A DNA stretch of 64,000 nt from Methanooceanicella nereidis (GCF_021023085.1 NZ_PGCK01000014.1:33489-97488), one strand, 5' to 3'; shown: positions 1 to 9,660, counted from the first letter of the stretch. Notes: generated by a model from the letters alone, not told the origin. Made by a program: numbers and translations.

Positions 1-232
1 TCGCTGCGTTCATTAATAGCAGTGCTGCAAGGTACTCCTTCCAGTCCATGCCATATTTGCCCATCTCCCCGGTCGCAGCGAGCGCAGCCTTTTCGACCGG
101 GCTGAAAATAAGGTCGAGGAAGGACTTTTTCCTGGAGAATACACCTGCAATGTATTTTCCCATTGGGATAGCCAATACCGTCGCTAATAATATGATAGTA
201 AGGATCTGAAGCACACCGATTATAAGTCCCAT
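1..232 (-). CDS. kdpA: Potassium-transporting ATPase subunit KdpA, N-terminal part (cut by window edge)
   Basis: This is the K+-binding, channel-like subunit of the high-affinity KdpFABC pump in the membrane. The 77 visible residues start MGLIIGVLQILTII with one membrane segment. They continue with the KdpA-type stretch PMGKYIAGVF, then FLDLIFSPVEKA and GKYGMDWKEYLAALLLMNA, all typical of KdpA N-termini. The start is ATG at 232-230, 10 nt after the stop of the kdpF-like gene, which fits an operon. The rest of the gene, and presumably kdpB and kdpC, lie beyond position 1. The family call is firm; nothing can be said about the missing part. Confidence 0.88.
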   Translation of the reverse strand, partial: MGLIIGVLQILTIILLATVLAIPMGKYIAGVFSRKKSFLDLIFSPVEKAALAATGEMGKYGMDWKEYLAALLLMNAA

Positions 233-242
233 ACTGACACCA

Positions 243-332
243 TCAGAATCTCTCAGGATGAAGGAGAACGTATGCCATATAGGCAAAAGCCACTATGATA
301 AACGCCGCTACTATAATGTCCCCTATAGCCAT
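243..332 (-). CDS. kdpF: KdpF-like small membrane subunit of the Kdp pump
   Basis: A 29-residue ORF (MAIGDIIVAAFIIVAFAYM...HPERF) forms one hydrophobic helix and ends in the aromatic/Pro/Arg-Phe tail seen in KdpF peptides. KdpF is known to stabilise the KdpABC complex. It lies directly upstream of kdpA on the same strand, with 10 nt between them, and an AT-rich promoter-like stretch lies at 360-395. It is easily missed because of its length. The call rests on position and hydrophobicity plus the short conserved tail. Confidence 0.72.
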   Translation of the reverse strand: MAIGDIIVAAFIIVAFAYMAYVLLHPERF

Positions 333-507
333 TAATGTAAACACCCGGGATAATTAGAGGTTAAACTACCGTATTAAAATAAAATATTATCGGAGGGAAA
401 GATAAAATGTCCGTAACGTCTTCTTGCATAAAACCAACAAAAAATGTCGAAGGCCGATAAAAATAAAACGAGAAGTGTATCACTTCTTTAAAAAAGTTCA
501 AAAGGAC

Positions 508-585
508 TTACTTCTTTTTCTGTCCTTTCTTTTCTTTTTCATCCTTCTTGGGCTTACTGCCGCATCCACATCCGCATCCTGCCAT
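508..585 (-). CDS. Tiny Cys-Gly-rich, Lys-tailed peptide downstream of hypB
   Basis: This 25-codon ORF encodes MAGCGCGCGS followed by a tail made almost only of Lys, Glu, Asp and Gln. Three cysteines alternate with glycine (C-G-C-G-C), as in soft-metal-binding peptides. A good ribosome site (GAGGTGAG) precedes the ATG at 585-583. It is the next gene after hypB (stop at 644) on the same strand, with 58 nt between. Many bacterial HypB proteins carry an N-terminal CxxCGC nickel-binding motif that this HypB lacks. A separate Ni-binding peptide is therefore an attractive inference, not a proven role. No homologue is recognised with certainty. Confidence 0.62.
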   Translation of the reverse strand: MAGCGCGCGSKPKKDEKEKKGQKKK

Positions 586-643
586 AAGCTCACCTCTTAT
601 TATTTTATATTTAAGAGTGAATGCTCTTTGTACAAATACTTAC

Positions 644-1291
644 TCATGTAATCAGCATGTCTGCAAGCTCTTCGATGCCGACGCCCTTTTTGAGGTTGGC
701 TTTGATTATCCTGATGTTTGAGTTGTGCCGCCTCATATCGCGTTCCATGCGTTCTACGCTCGCGCCGACCGCTTCCGCGAGGTCGACCTTATTGATTATG
801 CCTATCTCGCATTCGCGGAACATTGCAGGGTGCTTGTTAACAACGTCGTCGCCCTCTGTCACGCTGACTATGACGACACGCTTATGGCTTCCCACGGGGA
901 AATCCGTCGGGCACACCATATTGCCGACATTCTCTACGAGCAGGACGTCAATATCATCGAGGGGTAATTTATGAAGTGCATGGTGTACCATATGCGCATC
1001 CAGGTGGCATTCAGTACCCGTATTTAAGTTCTGTGTGGGAATGTCAAGCGCATGTATGCGCTTGTAGTCATCGTCGCCATAACAGTCGCCAACGATAGCA
1101 CCGACCTTATACCCTCTTGCCTTCAATACAGGGGTTAGTTTCTCTATAAGCATCGTCTTGCCTGACCCGACAGCTCCAAGGATGTCTATCGACCTTATGC
1201 CGTGCTCATCAAGATGCTCGCGGTTCTCTTCCGCCTGCCGCCGGTTAGCCTCCGTTACGCTTACGCCAACATTAACTTCGATCTTGTGCAA
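644..1291 (-). CDS. hypB: Hydrogenase nickel incorporation GTPase HypB
   Basis: HypB is the GTPase that, with HypA, delivers Ni2+ to the [NiFe]-hydrogenase large subunit. In the 215 residues the P-loop GAVGSGKT lies near residue 40. The metal-binding region GTECHLDAHMV follows near 92-102, then the switch stretch LLVENVGNMVCP and the NKVDL guanine motif. The N-terminus begins directly with the HypB core and has no CxxCGC nickel motif and no His-rich tail. The start is TTG (1291-1289), preceded by GGTGAT. Homologues are soluble and dimeric. The small C-G-C-G-C peptide gene lies immediately downstream. Confidence 0.95.
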   Translation of the reverse strand: MHKIEVNVGVSVTEANRRQAEENREHLDEHGIRSIDILGAVGSGKTMLIEKLTPVLKARGYKVGAIVGDCYGDDDYKRIHALDIPTQNLNTGTECHLDAHMVHHALHKLPLDDIDVLLVENVGNMVCPTDFPVGSHKRVVIVSVTEGDDVVNKHPAMFRECEIGIINKVDLAEAVGASVERMERDMRRHNSNIRIIKANLKKGVGIEELADMLIT

Positions 1292-1618
1292 ATTATCACC
1301 AGATAAAAATCATTTTCATTCAAGAGGTGTCTTATAAATCAAATATTTGTCGGCAGCAGTTTCCGCCCTGCCTAAAATATCTTCAATAGCCCGGTATCAC
1401 TTAATGACTGATCGCATGGATGCATATCTTGCATGGTTTCGCAGATATTCATCGCACAGGCGGCTTTCAAAAATGTAATTACAAATTTTATAGAAGAGAT
1501 TTATTATCGTCGATTCATAACATATGAGCTATACGCTGGCCATATAAATTAAAAGGACATTCGACAAGCGAATAAGGACCATGGTTTTGCGGATCGGAGC
1601 AGAAAAGGCGGTGAAAAA
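1292..1618. other. Divergent intergenic region between hypB and the PAS kinase
   Basis: This 327-bp gap separates two divergent genes. On the minus side GGTGAT just before the hypB TTG is its ribosome site. On the plus side an AT-rich stretch near 1541-1554 (catataaattaaaa) could be the TATA box of the kinase operon, leaving a leader of about 50 nt with the ribosome site GGTG at 1610-1613. No further gene or RNA was recognised. Confidence 0.4.
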
Positions 1619-4600
1619 ATGATCAACATTGACAGGCAGCGGTTAGAGAAAAATATGCCGACCTTAAAGAACGTCATTATGATAGCCGCCTTTATATATG
1701 CCACAGTGTCTGCCGCATTACAGTTTTATGGCTATAATGAATATTATTATATACAGCCATTTTTTATCGTCATCATACTCGCATCTGCATGGCATTATAG
1801 AAAAGGGATATTACTAGCCATATTCTTAGGGGTCTTCCATATCGGGATAACTTATCACCACTTTGGCTTGATTCTTCCAGTGGTCGTGGCCAGAGTAATA
1901 CTGTTCATTCTCGTAGCGGTCATAATAAGTGAAATATTCAGAGAGAAAAAAGATCTGGACATCAAGTTACATGAGACAAATAACAGGCTATCTAACATTA
2001 TCCAGTTCTATCCTGACGCCACCTGGACAATAGATAATGACGGGAAGATCACCGCATGGAACAAGGCGATGGAAAAACTGACAGGAAAAATAGCCTCCGA
2101 TATGGTAGGAAAAGGTAACTGTGAATACTCTTTGCTCTTTTACGGTTCAAGAAGCCCTATGCTGATAGATATTATCGGGATCATGGATGATAGCCTTCTA
2201 CAGAAAAAGGATTTCAGGCTGGAAGCGATGACTGTCAACTCATCCTTGAACGGTAAGGATGTCACACTACATGAAAAAGCGGGAAAGCTGTATGACGTTG
2301 ACGGGAATGCCATCGGAGCCATTGAATCGATAACAAACGAGACGGAATACAAAAAACTGGAAGAAACCCTGATAGAGAGCGAAAAGAGATTTCGTAACAT
2401 CGTGGAGAGCAGTAACGACATAATCTGGGAGATGGATGAGAATGCCGGCTACACGTACATGAGCCCCAATGTCAAGGACATCCTGGGTTACGAGCCGGAA
2501 GATATCGTCGGGAAAAAACCTTATGATATCATGCCCCCGGACCAGATACGTATTTCGAAGGAAAGGTCCTTGAATGTCTTTTCTGATAAAAGACCGGTGA
2601 TCGTAGAGGATAAATTCCTGCACAAGGACGGGCGGCAAATAATCTTTGAGGTCAGCGCAGTCCCGGTCTTAAACAGTAAAGGGGAGTTAAAAGGTTTCCG
2701 GGGCATAGCCAGAGACATATCGAAGCGTAAAAGATCCGAAGAGGAACTAAAAGAATTAACCTCAAAGGTCAATCAGCAGGCGAGCACGCTTGATGCGATA
2801 TTATCTGCGTCGCCTGACATCATAATGATGATCGACAGGGATCTAAGATGCATATATGTAAATCCGGCATTCATGAGATCGACCCGGCCGGAAGATAAAA
2901 ATATCATGGGTAAAAGGTTTCCGGACCTTAAGGTCGATCCTTATTTCAAGAAAAGGTTAACTGATGAGATAAACAACGTTTTTTCGAGCGTCGAACCGCT
3001 GACTAATGAATGGTCCTACGATCACTTAGGTTCTACATTTTATTACGAGTACATAATCAGCCCCATAGTGGATACTGATGGTAAAGTGAATGCGGTCGTA
3101 GTCACGGCCAGGGATATCACTGGACGTAAAAGTACCGAAGATGCGCTCATACAGAGCGAGGCCAGGTTCAAGGCCATTTTCAAGAACGCAGGCATCGGTA
3201 TCAAGCTGGTGGATATGGACGGCAGTATAATAGAGAGCAATCCGGTTTACCAGAGGATGGTCGGATATACGGAGGATGAGCTTCGATATAAAAAAGTATC
3301 CGAGATAACTTATCCCGGCGATCTGGATACAAATAATGCGCGACACAGGGAACTGGTGGAAGGTAAACAGGATAGTTTCCAGATCGTGAAACGATACGTC
3401 AAAAAGGACGGGAATATCGTATGGGTCCGGCTGACAGATTCCCTGGTGTATGACATCGGCGGTAACCCGCTTTATACGATAGGCATGGTCGAGGACATCA
3501 CGGAGCATAAGAAAGCAGAAGAGGCTTTGCAGGAAAGCGAATCAAAGTTCAGGATATTGATGGAGACCGTCTCTTCCGCAGTCATCATCTTACAGGACGA
3601 CCTTTTAAAGTTCGCCAACCCTGCCGCTGAAGAGGTAACAGGCTACAGGAGAGAAGAGCTTTATTCTATGGACCCCGAATCTTTGCTAAAGCACATACCT
3701 CTGGATAAGCAAAAAATGCTCTTTGACTATAAGTACGCAAGATTGACCGGGGCATCGGCCCCATTGAGATATGAGATCAAGATATTCACGAAGAACATGT
3801 ATGAGAAGTGGGTGGACATAACATGCGGTGTGATCAATTTTGAAGAAAAGCCTGCCATACTCGTAACAGGATTCGATGTCACTGAGCGTAAAAGATACGA
3901 GAAAAAATTGCACGACAGTGAGTCCAGCCTTCGCAGGATAACTGATAATATGATGGATATGATTAGCCAGACAGACATTAGCGGCATCTTCCAGTACGTA
4001 AGCCCTTCACACAAGGCAATACTCGGCTATGATCCGAACGACCTCTTAGGCAGGTCTGTACTGGATTTCGTACATCCTGACGACAGAGAGAAGGTCAGGC
4101 GCGACATCAGTGAGGCGATTTTCAGCGCATCCAGGGGGAAGTCATCGTTCCGATACCGTCATGCCGACGGGCATTATATATGGGACGAGACGATAGGCAA
4201 CGTATTATGCAACGATAGCGGCGATAAGATCGGCGCCATATTTTGCGGAAGGGATATAACTGAACGTAAGCTGGTGGAGGACCAGATCAAAGCCTCGCTG
4301 AGAGAAAAGGATGTGCTGTTAAAAGAGGTACATCACAGAGTTAAAAATAACCTGCAGATAGTCTCAAGCCTGCTAAGCCTCCAGTCGGGATACGTAAGGG
4401 ATGAGAGAGACGTCGAGCTGTTCAGGGAAAGCCAGAACAGGGTAAAATCCATGGCGTTCATACATGAGAGAATGTACCAGTCAAAGGATCTCTCAAGGAT
4501 AGACTTTGAAGAATACATCCAGAGCCTGACTATGCACCTGCTCAGGTCTTACGGGGCCAGCGGGGACAGGATCGTCTTGAACATGGACGTCGATAATGTT

Positions 4601-4936
4601 TTACTGGGCGTGGACACTGCGATCCCGTGCGGCCTAATAGTAAACGAGCTTGTATCCAATTCATTAAAGTATGCATTCCCGGATGGTGAAAAAGGAAGCA
4701 TATCGGTAGGATTGCATAATGACAACGGTAAATATATTCTAGTTGTAGGAGATAATGGTATAGGTTTGCCAGAAGACCTTGATCTCCGCAATACAACGAC
4801 CCTGGGTTTACAGCTAGTCAACACGCTGGTTAACCAGCTCGAAGGCGAAATGGAGCTGGAGAGGGACAGTGGTACGTTATTCAGGATAATGTTCAAGGAA
4901 ATAATTAAAGAAAAAGGGATTATCGATGACGAATGA
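1619..4936 (+). CDS. Membrane-bound multi-PAS sensor histidine kinase (HisKA_2 type)
   Basis: This 1105-residue sensor kinase has about four membrane helices in residues 15-105. Six consecutive PAS domains follow, starting near residues 120, 255, 387, 517, 648 and 775, each ending in a D(I/V)T/S-x-R/H-K linker. The dimerisation/phosphoacceptor domain carries EVHHRVKNNLQ near residue 905, with the HisKA_2 (HWE-like) signature. The ATPase domain has NELVSNSLKYAF (N box) and GDNGIGLPEDL (G1 box). It has no receiver of its own. Its last 11 nt overlap the next gene, which starts with a receiver domain, so the two are a translationally coupled two-component pair. The signal is unknown; PAS domains could sense redox state, light or small ligands. 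The ribosome site GGTG precedes the ATG. Confidence 0.93.
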   Translation: MINIDRQRLEKNMPTLKNVIMIAAFIYATVSAALQFYGYNEYYYIQPFFIVIILASAWHYRKGILLAIFLGVFHIGITYHHFGLILPVVVARVILFILVAVIISEIFREKKDLDIKLHETNNRLSNIIQFYPDATWTIDNDGKITAWNKAMEKLTGKIASDMVGKGNCEYSLLFYGSRSPMLIDIIGIMDDSLLQKKDFRLEAMTVNSSLNGKDVTLHEKAGKLYDVDGNAIGAIESITNETEYKKLEETLIESEKRFRNIVESSNDIIWEMDENAGYTYMSPNVKDILGYEPEDIVGKKPYDIMPPDQIRISKERSLNVFSDKRPVIVEDKFLHKDGRQIIFEVSAVPVLNSKGELKGFRGIARDISKRKRSEEELKELTSKVNQQASTLDAILSASPDIIMMIDRDLRCIYVNPAFMRSTRPEDKNIMGKRFPDLKVDPYFKKRLTDEINNVFSSVEPLTNEWSYDHLGSTFYYEYIISPIVDTDGKVNAVVVTARDITGRKSTEDALIQSEARFKAIFKNAGIGIKLVDMDGSIIESNPVYQRMVGYTEDELRYKKVSEITYPGDLDTNNARHRELVEGKQDSFQIVKRYVKKDGNIVWVRLTDSLVYDIGGNPLYTIGMVEDITEHKKAEEALQESESKFRILMETVSSAVIILQDDLLKFANPAAEEVTGYRREELYSMDPESLLKHIPLDKQKMLFDYKYARLTGASAPLRYEIKIFTKNMYEKWVDITCGVINFEEKPAILVTGFDVTERKRYEKKLHDSESSLRRITDNMMDMISQTDISGIFQYVSPSHKAILGYDPNDLLGRSVLDFVHPDDREKVRRDISEAIFSASRGKSSFRYRHADGHYIWDETIGNVLCNDSGDKIGAIFCGRDITERKLVEDQIKASLREKDVLLKEVHHRVKNNLQIVSSLLSLQSGYVRDERDVELFRESQNRVKSMAFIHERMYQSKDLSRIDFEEYIQSLTMHLLRSYGASGDRIVLNMDVDNVLLGVDTAIPCGLIVNELVSNSLKYAFPDGEKGSISVGLHNDNGKYILVVGDNGIGLPEDLDLRNTTTLGLQLVNTLVNQLEGEMELERDSGTLFRIMFKEIIKEKGIIDDE

Positions 4937-7064
4937 ACGGATACTTGTCGTTGAAGATGAGAGCATTGTCGCAAAAGACCTGCAAAACCGGCTAATAAAG
5001 CTGGGATATCAGGTCCCTGCGATGGCCTCGTCGGGAGAGGAAGCGATCAAGAAGGCGGAAGACCTGAAGCCGAGCCTCATCCTGATGGACATCATGTTAA
5101 AAGGAGAGATGGATGGTATACAGGCCGCGGAATATGTGCATTCCAACCTTGACATACCGGTCATATTCTTAACCGCATATGCGGATGAGAACACATTAAA
5201 GAGGGCAAAGATCACGGAGCCTTTCGGCTATATATTGAAGCCGTTCGAGGAAAGGGAACTGGTCACAGCCATCGAGATAGCCCTTTATAAGCATCAGATG
5301 GAGAAAAAGCTGAAAGAGAGCCAGGAGCTTTACAGGGACCTGGTCGAGAACCAGGGAGAAGGCATAGGCATCATAGACCAGGATGAAAAGTTCGTTTTTG
5401 CCAATCCTGCTGAGGAGGCCATTTTCGGGGTGCCCTCCGGCGGGCTTATAGGAAGGATGCTTGGTGATTTCGCAGACCGCCAAAAGGTCGCGTCCATTCT
5501 TGAGCAGACCAAAAAACGCAGTAATGGAGAGGCGGAATCTTATGAGATAGATATTACGCGCCATGATGACGAGAAGCGTAACCTCCTTATCACCAGTACC
5601 CCGAAATACGATAAAAAAGGACGATATTGCGGAGCGTTCGCGATATTCCAGGATATTACGAAACGAAAGCTCATGGAAAAAGAGCTTCGGCTGAAAAACA
5701 GGGACCTTATGATCATAAGCTCCATTGCATCCACGATAAACAGGGCGAACAACATACAGGATATGTTGAAAGATGTCCTTAAGGGGGCAATGGTGCTAAC
5801 AGGCGCTGATGCAGGAGCGATATACCTGTATGAGAAGGAAGATAAGACCAAGATGACCTTGCAGACGAGCACCTATAGCACGGACGCAGGTTCCGCCCTC
5901 AGCCACAGGTCCTCCTTACCGAGGAATTTTTCGATAGACGGGAATAAGGTCGTATACGGGGAGAAAGGACGGGAACATATAAGCGGGCTGTTCGATGAGG
6001 AAGTATATTCGATATATGTGCCCATACTCGTAAAAGGCGAATCCATAGGCGTCATAGTCATGTATACGATCAATCCGGTCCCGGAGGGTGCCGATAAGTC
6101 GGCCGAATTACTCAGCATAGGATCTCAACTGGGCATTGCCATAGATAATCATCTCATGATGAAAAAGATACAGGATGACAGCCGCTACCTTTCGGACATT
6201 ATCAACGAGTCCCCGGATGCGATGCTCACGGTTGACAAGAACGGAATGATACTCTCTTTCAACAAGAGCGCCTCAAGGCTTCTCGGATACCTGAAGGACG
6301 AGATGGTCGGCAAACATCTTTCATCGCTGCTCCCGGACGGTTCGATGCCGGAACTTGACGAGACAAAGAGCTATGTCAGGGAGTTCAAGTGCAGCGACGG
6401 CAGCGAGATCACGCTGAACATCTCGACTTCCAGGCTGTACAAGGATAACATTGAGTTCGGTTTTATTATAACGTTAAAGAACCTCTCTGAGATCGTGGGG
6501 CTAAAGATAGCGCCTATAAAAGAGACTGCGGTTGATACAGAGCAGCTTTATCAGTTTGACCCGGGCTTCATATATCTCTTCGACAAATCTGTGGACGGGC
6601 GGTATATGGAGATCTTTGCAGACCAGGTGAAGCATAATATACAGGGGCTTTGTATCTCGAGGAAGAACCCGAAGAACATAAGGCAGATGTATGGCCTTGA
6701 GAAGACGCCGGTCGTATGGCTCAACAGCAGTGACAGCGTCGCAGGGGAGAATTGCATCAAGCCTGATAACCTGACAGGGCTCACCGCCACGCTGCACAAA
6801 TTTTTAATGGAGGCGGAAGACGGCATTATACTGCTCGACGGAATGGAATACCTCATGACCAGGAACAGCTATGAGTCGCTGTTAAAGTTCATCCATTTCA
6901 TAAACGACAGGGTCATGCAAAGCCGGTGCAGAGTATTCTTCTGCATTGACACGCTGGCGCTGGATGAAAGGCAGTACCATATACTACGAAGTGAAATGCT
7001 GGAGTTCGAGGACCACAGCAATGAGAGGCCTCTCAGGACAAGGGCGGGGCAGACGTCACATTAA
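4926..7064 (+). CDS. Response regulator with receiver-PAS-GAF-PAS-DUF835 architecture
   Basis: Residues 1-120 are a CheY-like receiver with acidic residues E10/D11, phosphoacceptor D55 (LILMDIML), the T of FLTAYA and the K of YILKPF. A PAS domain spans about 130-255, a GAF domain about 265-405 and a second PAS domain about 410-520. The C-terminus (about 560-690) matches the archaeal DUF835 domain, with GIILLDGMEYL and CRVFFCID. There is no DNA-binding domain, so the output is probably a protein interaction. The gene starts 11 nt inside the upstream kinase gene, making that kinase the likely partner. DUF835 has no established biochemical function; it is often found in archaeal signalling proteins. 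Confidence 0.9.
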   Translation: MTNERILVVEDESIVAKDLQNRLIKLGYQVPAMASSGEEAIKKAEDLKPSLILMDIMLKGEMDGIQAAEYVHSNLDIPVIFLTAYADENTLKRAKITEPFGYILKPFEERELVTAIEIALYKHQMEKKLKESQELYRDLVENQGEGIGIIDQDEKFVFANPAEEAIFGVPSGGLIGRMLGDFADRQKVASILEQTKKRSNGEAESYEIDITRHDDEKRNLLITSTPKYDKKGRYCGAFAIFQDITKRKLMEKELRLKNRDLMIISSIASTINRANNIQDMLKDVLKGAMVLTGADAGAIYLYEKEDKTKMTLQTSTYSTDAGSALSHRSSLPRNFSIDGNKVVYGEKGREHISGLFDEEVYSIYVPILVKGESIGVIVMYTINPVPEGADKSAELLSIGSQLGIAIDNHLMMKKIQDDSRYLSDIINESPDAMLTVDKNGMILSFNKSASRLLGYLKDEMVGKHLSSLLPDGSMPELDETKSYVREFKCSDGSEITLNISTSRLYKDNIEFGFIITLKNLSEIVGLKIAPIKETAVDTEQLYQFDPGFIYLFDKSVDGRYMEIFADQVKHNIQGLCISRKNPKNIRQMYGLEKTPVVWLNSSDSVAGENCIKPDNLTGLTATLHKFLMEAEDGIILLDGMEYLMTRNSYESLLKFIHFINDRVMQSRCRVFFCIDTLALDERQYHILRSEMLEFEDHSNERPLRTRAGQTSH

Positions 7065-7199
7065 ATGAAAGATCTTGCCCTGCATTATACTTTATTTTAA
7101 AGCTGGATCACGATATTTCGCCATAAGCATACTTAAGCATTAATGGCCGGCACAGGCAACACGAAAAATAAATAGTTCTTGAGGAGTTACGTATTAGTG

Positions 7200-7508
7200 A
7201 TGCAAAAAGAAGAGATGAAACAAAATAAAAAAATAATCATATGGCCGATCTATCTCGACCTTAGCAGGACAAGGAATGAAGGAAGGCTAACGCCCAAAGA
7301 GTTTTCCGTTAAGTCCCCTAAAGCCTCGGAGATCGTGAAGGCGGCCGATAACTTAGGCCTCCACCCCGAGATATACCAGAATAAGGTACACCCTTCGATC
7401 TGGTGGGAAAAGACGGGTTATGTGGCCATAGATAACATAGGCCCCAAGAGTGATCTGCTGCGAAGGATCGGCAAGGAGATCATCAGGATGAGAGGGGGCA
7501 AGCAGTAG
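7200..7508 (+). CDS. srp19: Signal recognition particle protein SRP19
   Basis: SRP19 binds the SRP RNA and promotes loading of SRP54 in the archaeal and eukaryotic particle. The core begins with IIIWPIYLDLSRTRNEGRL and continues with the basic loop and AADNLGLHPEIY. The family's IDNIGPKSDLLRRIGKEI motif is near the C-terminus. Length (102 residues from this ATG) is normal. The frame is open further upstream from a TTG at 7179, but the GAGGAG ribosome site at 7181-7186 lies inside that extension, so ATG 7200 (or 7215) is preferred. Confidence 0.92.
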   Translation: MQKEEMKQNKKIIIWPIYLDLSRTRNEGRLTPKEFSVKSPKASEIVKAADNLGLHPEIYQNKVHPSIWWEKTGYVAIDNIGPKSDLLRRIGKEIIRMRGGKQ

Positions 7509-7603
7509 AGTAAATGCGATCTTAACGATCGGGCATGCAATTTAAGGGATCGCCATTATTGCCGCACAAAGAATAAATATTACCATAAGATAAGTCTCTA
7601 ATC

Positions 7604-8263
7604 ATGATAGATCTCCACACGCATACCACTTTTAGTGACGGGGAACTCATACCCAGCGAACTTGTAAGAAGGGCCAAAGTCATGGGCTATACGGGCATCG
7701 CTATCACTGACCATGCCGACCCGTCAAACCTGGAGTTCCTCATAGAAGCGGCAAAAAAAGCCAGATATCTTGAAAATGCTTATGAGATCACTGTAGCGAC
7801 TGGCGTGGAGATCACACATGTGCCGCCCGCGTACATCCCGGCACTGGCACGCAGGGCAAAAGAGCTGGGAGCAGAGATAGTCGTGGTCCATGGCGAGACG
7901 CCGGCAGAGCCGGTGATGCCCGGAACTAACATGGCTGCCGCAGGCTGCGGCGATGTGGATATCATAGCCCATCCCGGATTCATTACAGAGGAAGAGGCGA
8001 GGAAAGCTGCTTCTAACGGGATCCATCTGGAGATCACCGCAAGAAAAGGGCATAATATGACCAACGGGCATGTGGCCCGGATAGCGGAAATAAGCGGAGT
8101 AGGGCTCGTTGTCGATACTGATTCTCACGCCCCTGACGACCTTATATCCAGCGATAGGGCTTTTAAGGTCGCGCTTGGCGCAGGTTTATCCAGGCGTGAC
8201 GCGGAGCGCGCGCTAAATAATTCGAAAGATTTATTAGGCAAAATCGTTAAAAATAGATGCTAA
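7604..8263 (+). CDS. PHP-domain phosphoesterase (histidinol-phosphatase-like)
   Basis: This 219-residue PHP metal-dependent hydrolase shows all the usual metal ligands: HTHTTFSDGE at residues 4-13, ITDHAD near 36, the glutamate of GVEITH near 68, VVHGET near 94, DIIAHPGF near 120 and DTDSHAPDD near 170. The family includes histidinol phosphatases and other phosphoesterases, and the substrate cannot be deduced here. It sits between SRP19 and gar1-tfb on the same strand, with a possible own promoter in 7560-7600. A second, divergent PHP protein is encoded at 17859. Confidence 0.85.
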   Translation: MIDLHTHTTFSDGELIPSELVRRAKVMGYTGIAITDHADPSNLEFLIEAAKKARYLENAYEITVATGVEITHVPPAYIPALARRAKELGAEIVVVHGETPAEPVMPGTNMAAAGCGDVDIIAHPGFITEEEARKAASNGIHLEITARKGHNMTNGHVARIAEISGVGLVVDTDSHAPDDLISSDRAFKVALGAGLSRRDAERALNNSKDLLGKIVKNRC

Positions 8264-8341
8264 TAATATTCTGACTACAGAGCAGTAACCCGATAACAAT
8301 TTAATACGCTGTTAGTGTACTATATTAAGCATTGCGTAAAG

Positions 8342-8372
8342 TTTATATACTATTAGGCTAGACTTTATATAG
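8342..8372 (+). promoter_or_regulatory. TATA-like promoter of gar1-tfb
   Basis: Two TATA-like stretches (tttatata at 8342-8349 and ctttatatag at 8363-8372) lie upstream of the gar1 start. The second is spaced so that transcription would begin only a few bases before the TTG at 8397. Assignment is by eye only. Confidence 0.45.
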
Positions 8373-8396
8373 TTTTGTAGTTGGAAGTGACGTTTT

Positions 8397-8636
8397 TTGA
8401 AGCGACTTGGCATTGTTTCACATTTATCGGCTCATGGTTATCTTATCGTTCGTTCAGAGGATAGTTCACTTCCCCGGATAAACGCAAAGATAGTCAATAA
8501 AAAAATGGATAGGATCGGAACTGTTTATGATGTCTTCGGACCTGAAAAGTCTCCGTACATATCCATAAAGCTGGACAGGAAAATGACCCAGTCCGGCGTA
8601 CAGGCCCTTATGAAAGAGCGAGTATACGTAGCATGA
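8397..8636 (+). CDS. gar1: H/ACA RNP component Gar1
   Basis: Gar1 is a core protein of archaeal H/ACA guide RNPs, which direct pseudouridylation of rRNA. The 79 residues form the small beta-barrel of the family, with the run [20 protein letters not shown] diagnostic. The start codon is TTG (8397) after GGAAGTGA at about 8382-8389. It lies 10 nt before the TFB gene, an arrangement common in euryarchaea that implies co-transcription. Confidence 0.9.
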   Translation: MKRLGIVSHLSAHGYLIVRSEDSSLPRINAKIVNKKMDRIGTVYDVFGPEKSPYISIKLDRKMTQSGVQALMKERVYVA

Positions 8637-8646
8637 AGGTGTAATC

Positions 8647-9660
8647 GTGGCAGAGATAGAGAAGATTAGAGAGATAGAAAGACGAGAGGTCAGCAAAGAA
8701 AAGACCCTCGAAAAAATGAAAAAAGAATCAGAGAAGACCGGTGAGACTGAAGAGAGGATACTGGAATGCCCGGAATGCGGCTCGCGCCAACTGGTACACG
8801 ATTATGAAAGAGCGGAACTGGTTTGTAACGAATGCGGCCTGGTCGTAGATGAAGATTTCATAGATATGGGACCCGAATGGAAAGCATTCGACCATGACCA
8901 GCGCATGAAGAGGTCAAGAGTAGGCGCGCCAATGACATTTACCATTCACGATAAGGGATTGTCGACTATGATAGACTGGAGGAACAGGGACTCCTATGGT
9001 AAGTCCATATCCTCCAAGAACAGAGCACAGTTATACCGTCTGAGAAAATGGCAGAGGCGTATCAGGGTATCCAATGCGACAGAAAGGAACCTCGCCTTCG
9101 CATTGTCCGAACTGGACAGGATGGCATCCGCACTTGGTCTGCCCCGTAACATAAGAGAGACTTCTGCGGTCGTCTATAGAAAGGCAGTATCCAAGAACCT
9201 CATACGCGGCAGAAGCATCGAAGGCGTCGCAGCGGCGGCACTGTATGCGGCATGCAGACAGAACGGCGTTCCGAGGACACTTGACGAGATTGCAGAAGTG
9301 TCGAGAGTAAGCAGAAAAGAGATCGGCCGTACATACAGGTTCATCTCCAGAGAGCTTGGATTAAAGCTAATGCCCACATCGCCCATCGACTATGTCCCGA
9401 GATTCTGCTCCGGATTATCCCTGAAGGGAGAGGTCCAGAGCAAGGCAGTGGAGATCCTCAGGCAGGCCGCGGAAAAAGAGCTTACGAGCGGCAGAGGACC
9501 GACAGGCGTGGCAGCGGCGGCGATCTACATATCCTCGATCCTTTGCGGAGAAAGAAGGACTCAGAGAGAGGTCGCTAACGTAGCCGGGGTCACTGAAGTC
9601 ACCATCCGTAACAGGTATAAGGAACTTGCAGAAGAGCTGGACATTGAAATAATCCTGTAA
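8647..9660 (+). CDS. tfb: Transcription initiation factor TFB
   Basis: This is the archaeal TFIIB homologue that bridges the TBP-TATA complex and RNA polymerase. After a charged N-terminal extension of about 38 residues comes the zinc ribbon [10 protein letters not shown]...LVCNECGLV (about 40-66), then the B-reader/linker and two cyclin-like repeats (about 140-235 and 240-330). The C-terminus [12 protein letters not shown] is typical. The start is GTG at 8647 with GAAGGTG upstream. Total length (337) is normal. It probably shares a transcript with gar1. Confidence 0.96.
   Translation: MAEIEKIREIERREVSKEKTLEKMKKESEKTGETEERILECPECGSRQLVHDYERAELVCNECGLVVDEDFIDMGPEWKAFDHDQRMKRSRVGAPMTFTIHDKGLSTMIDWRNRDSYGKSISSKNRAQLYRLRKWQRRIRVSNATERNLAFALSELDRMASALGLPRNIRETSAVVYRKAVSKNLIRGRSIEGVAAAALYAACRQNGVPRTLDEIAEVSRVSRKEIGRTYRFISRELGLKLMPTSPIDYVPRFCSGLSLKGEVQSKAVEILRQAAEKELTSGRGPTGVAAAAIYISSILCGERRTQREVANVAGVTEVTIRNRYKELAEELDIEIIL

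Noticed and set aside
424..651. Open frame on the plus strand (75 residues)
   Set aside because: It lies opposite the C-G-C-G-C peptide gene and the end of hypB, has no ribosome site and an odd Phe/Leu-run composition.
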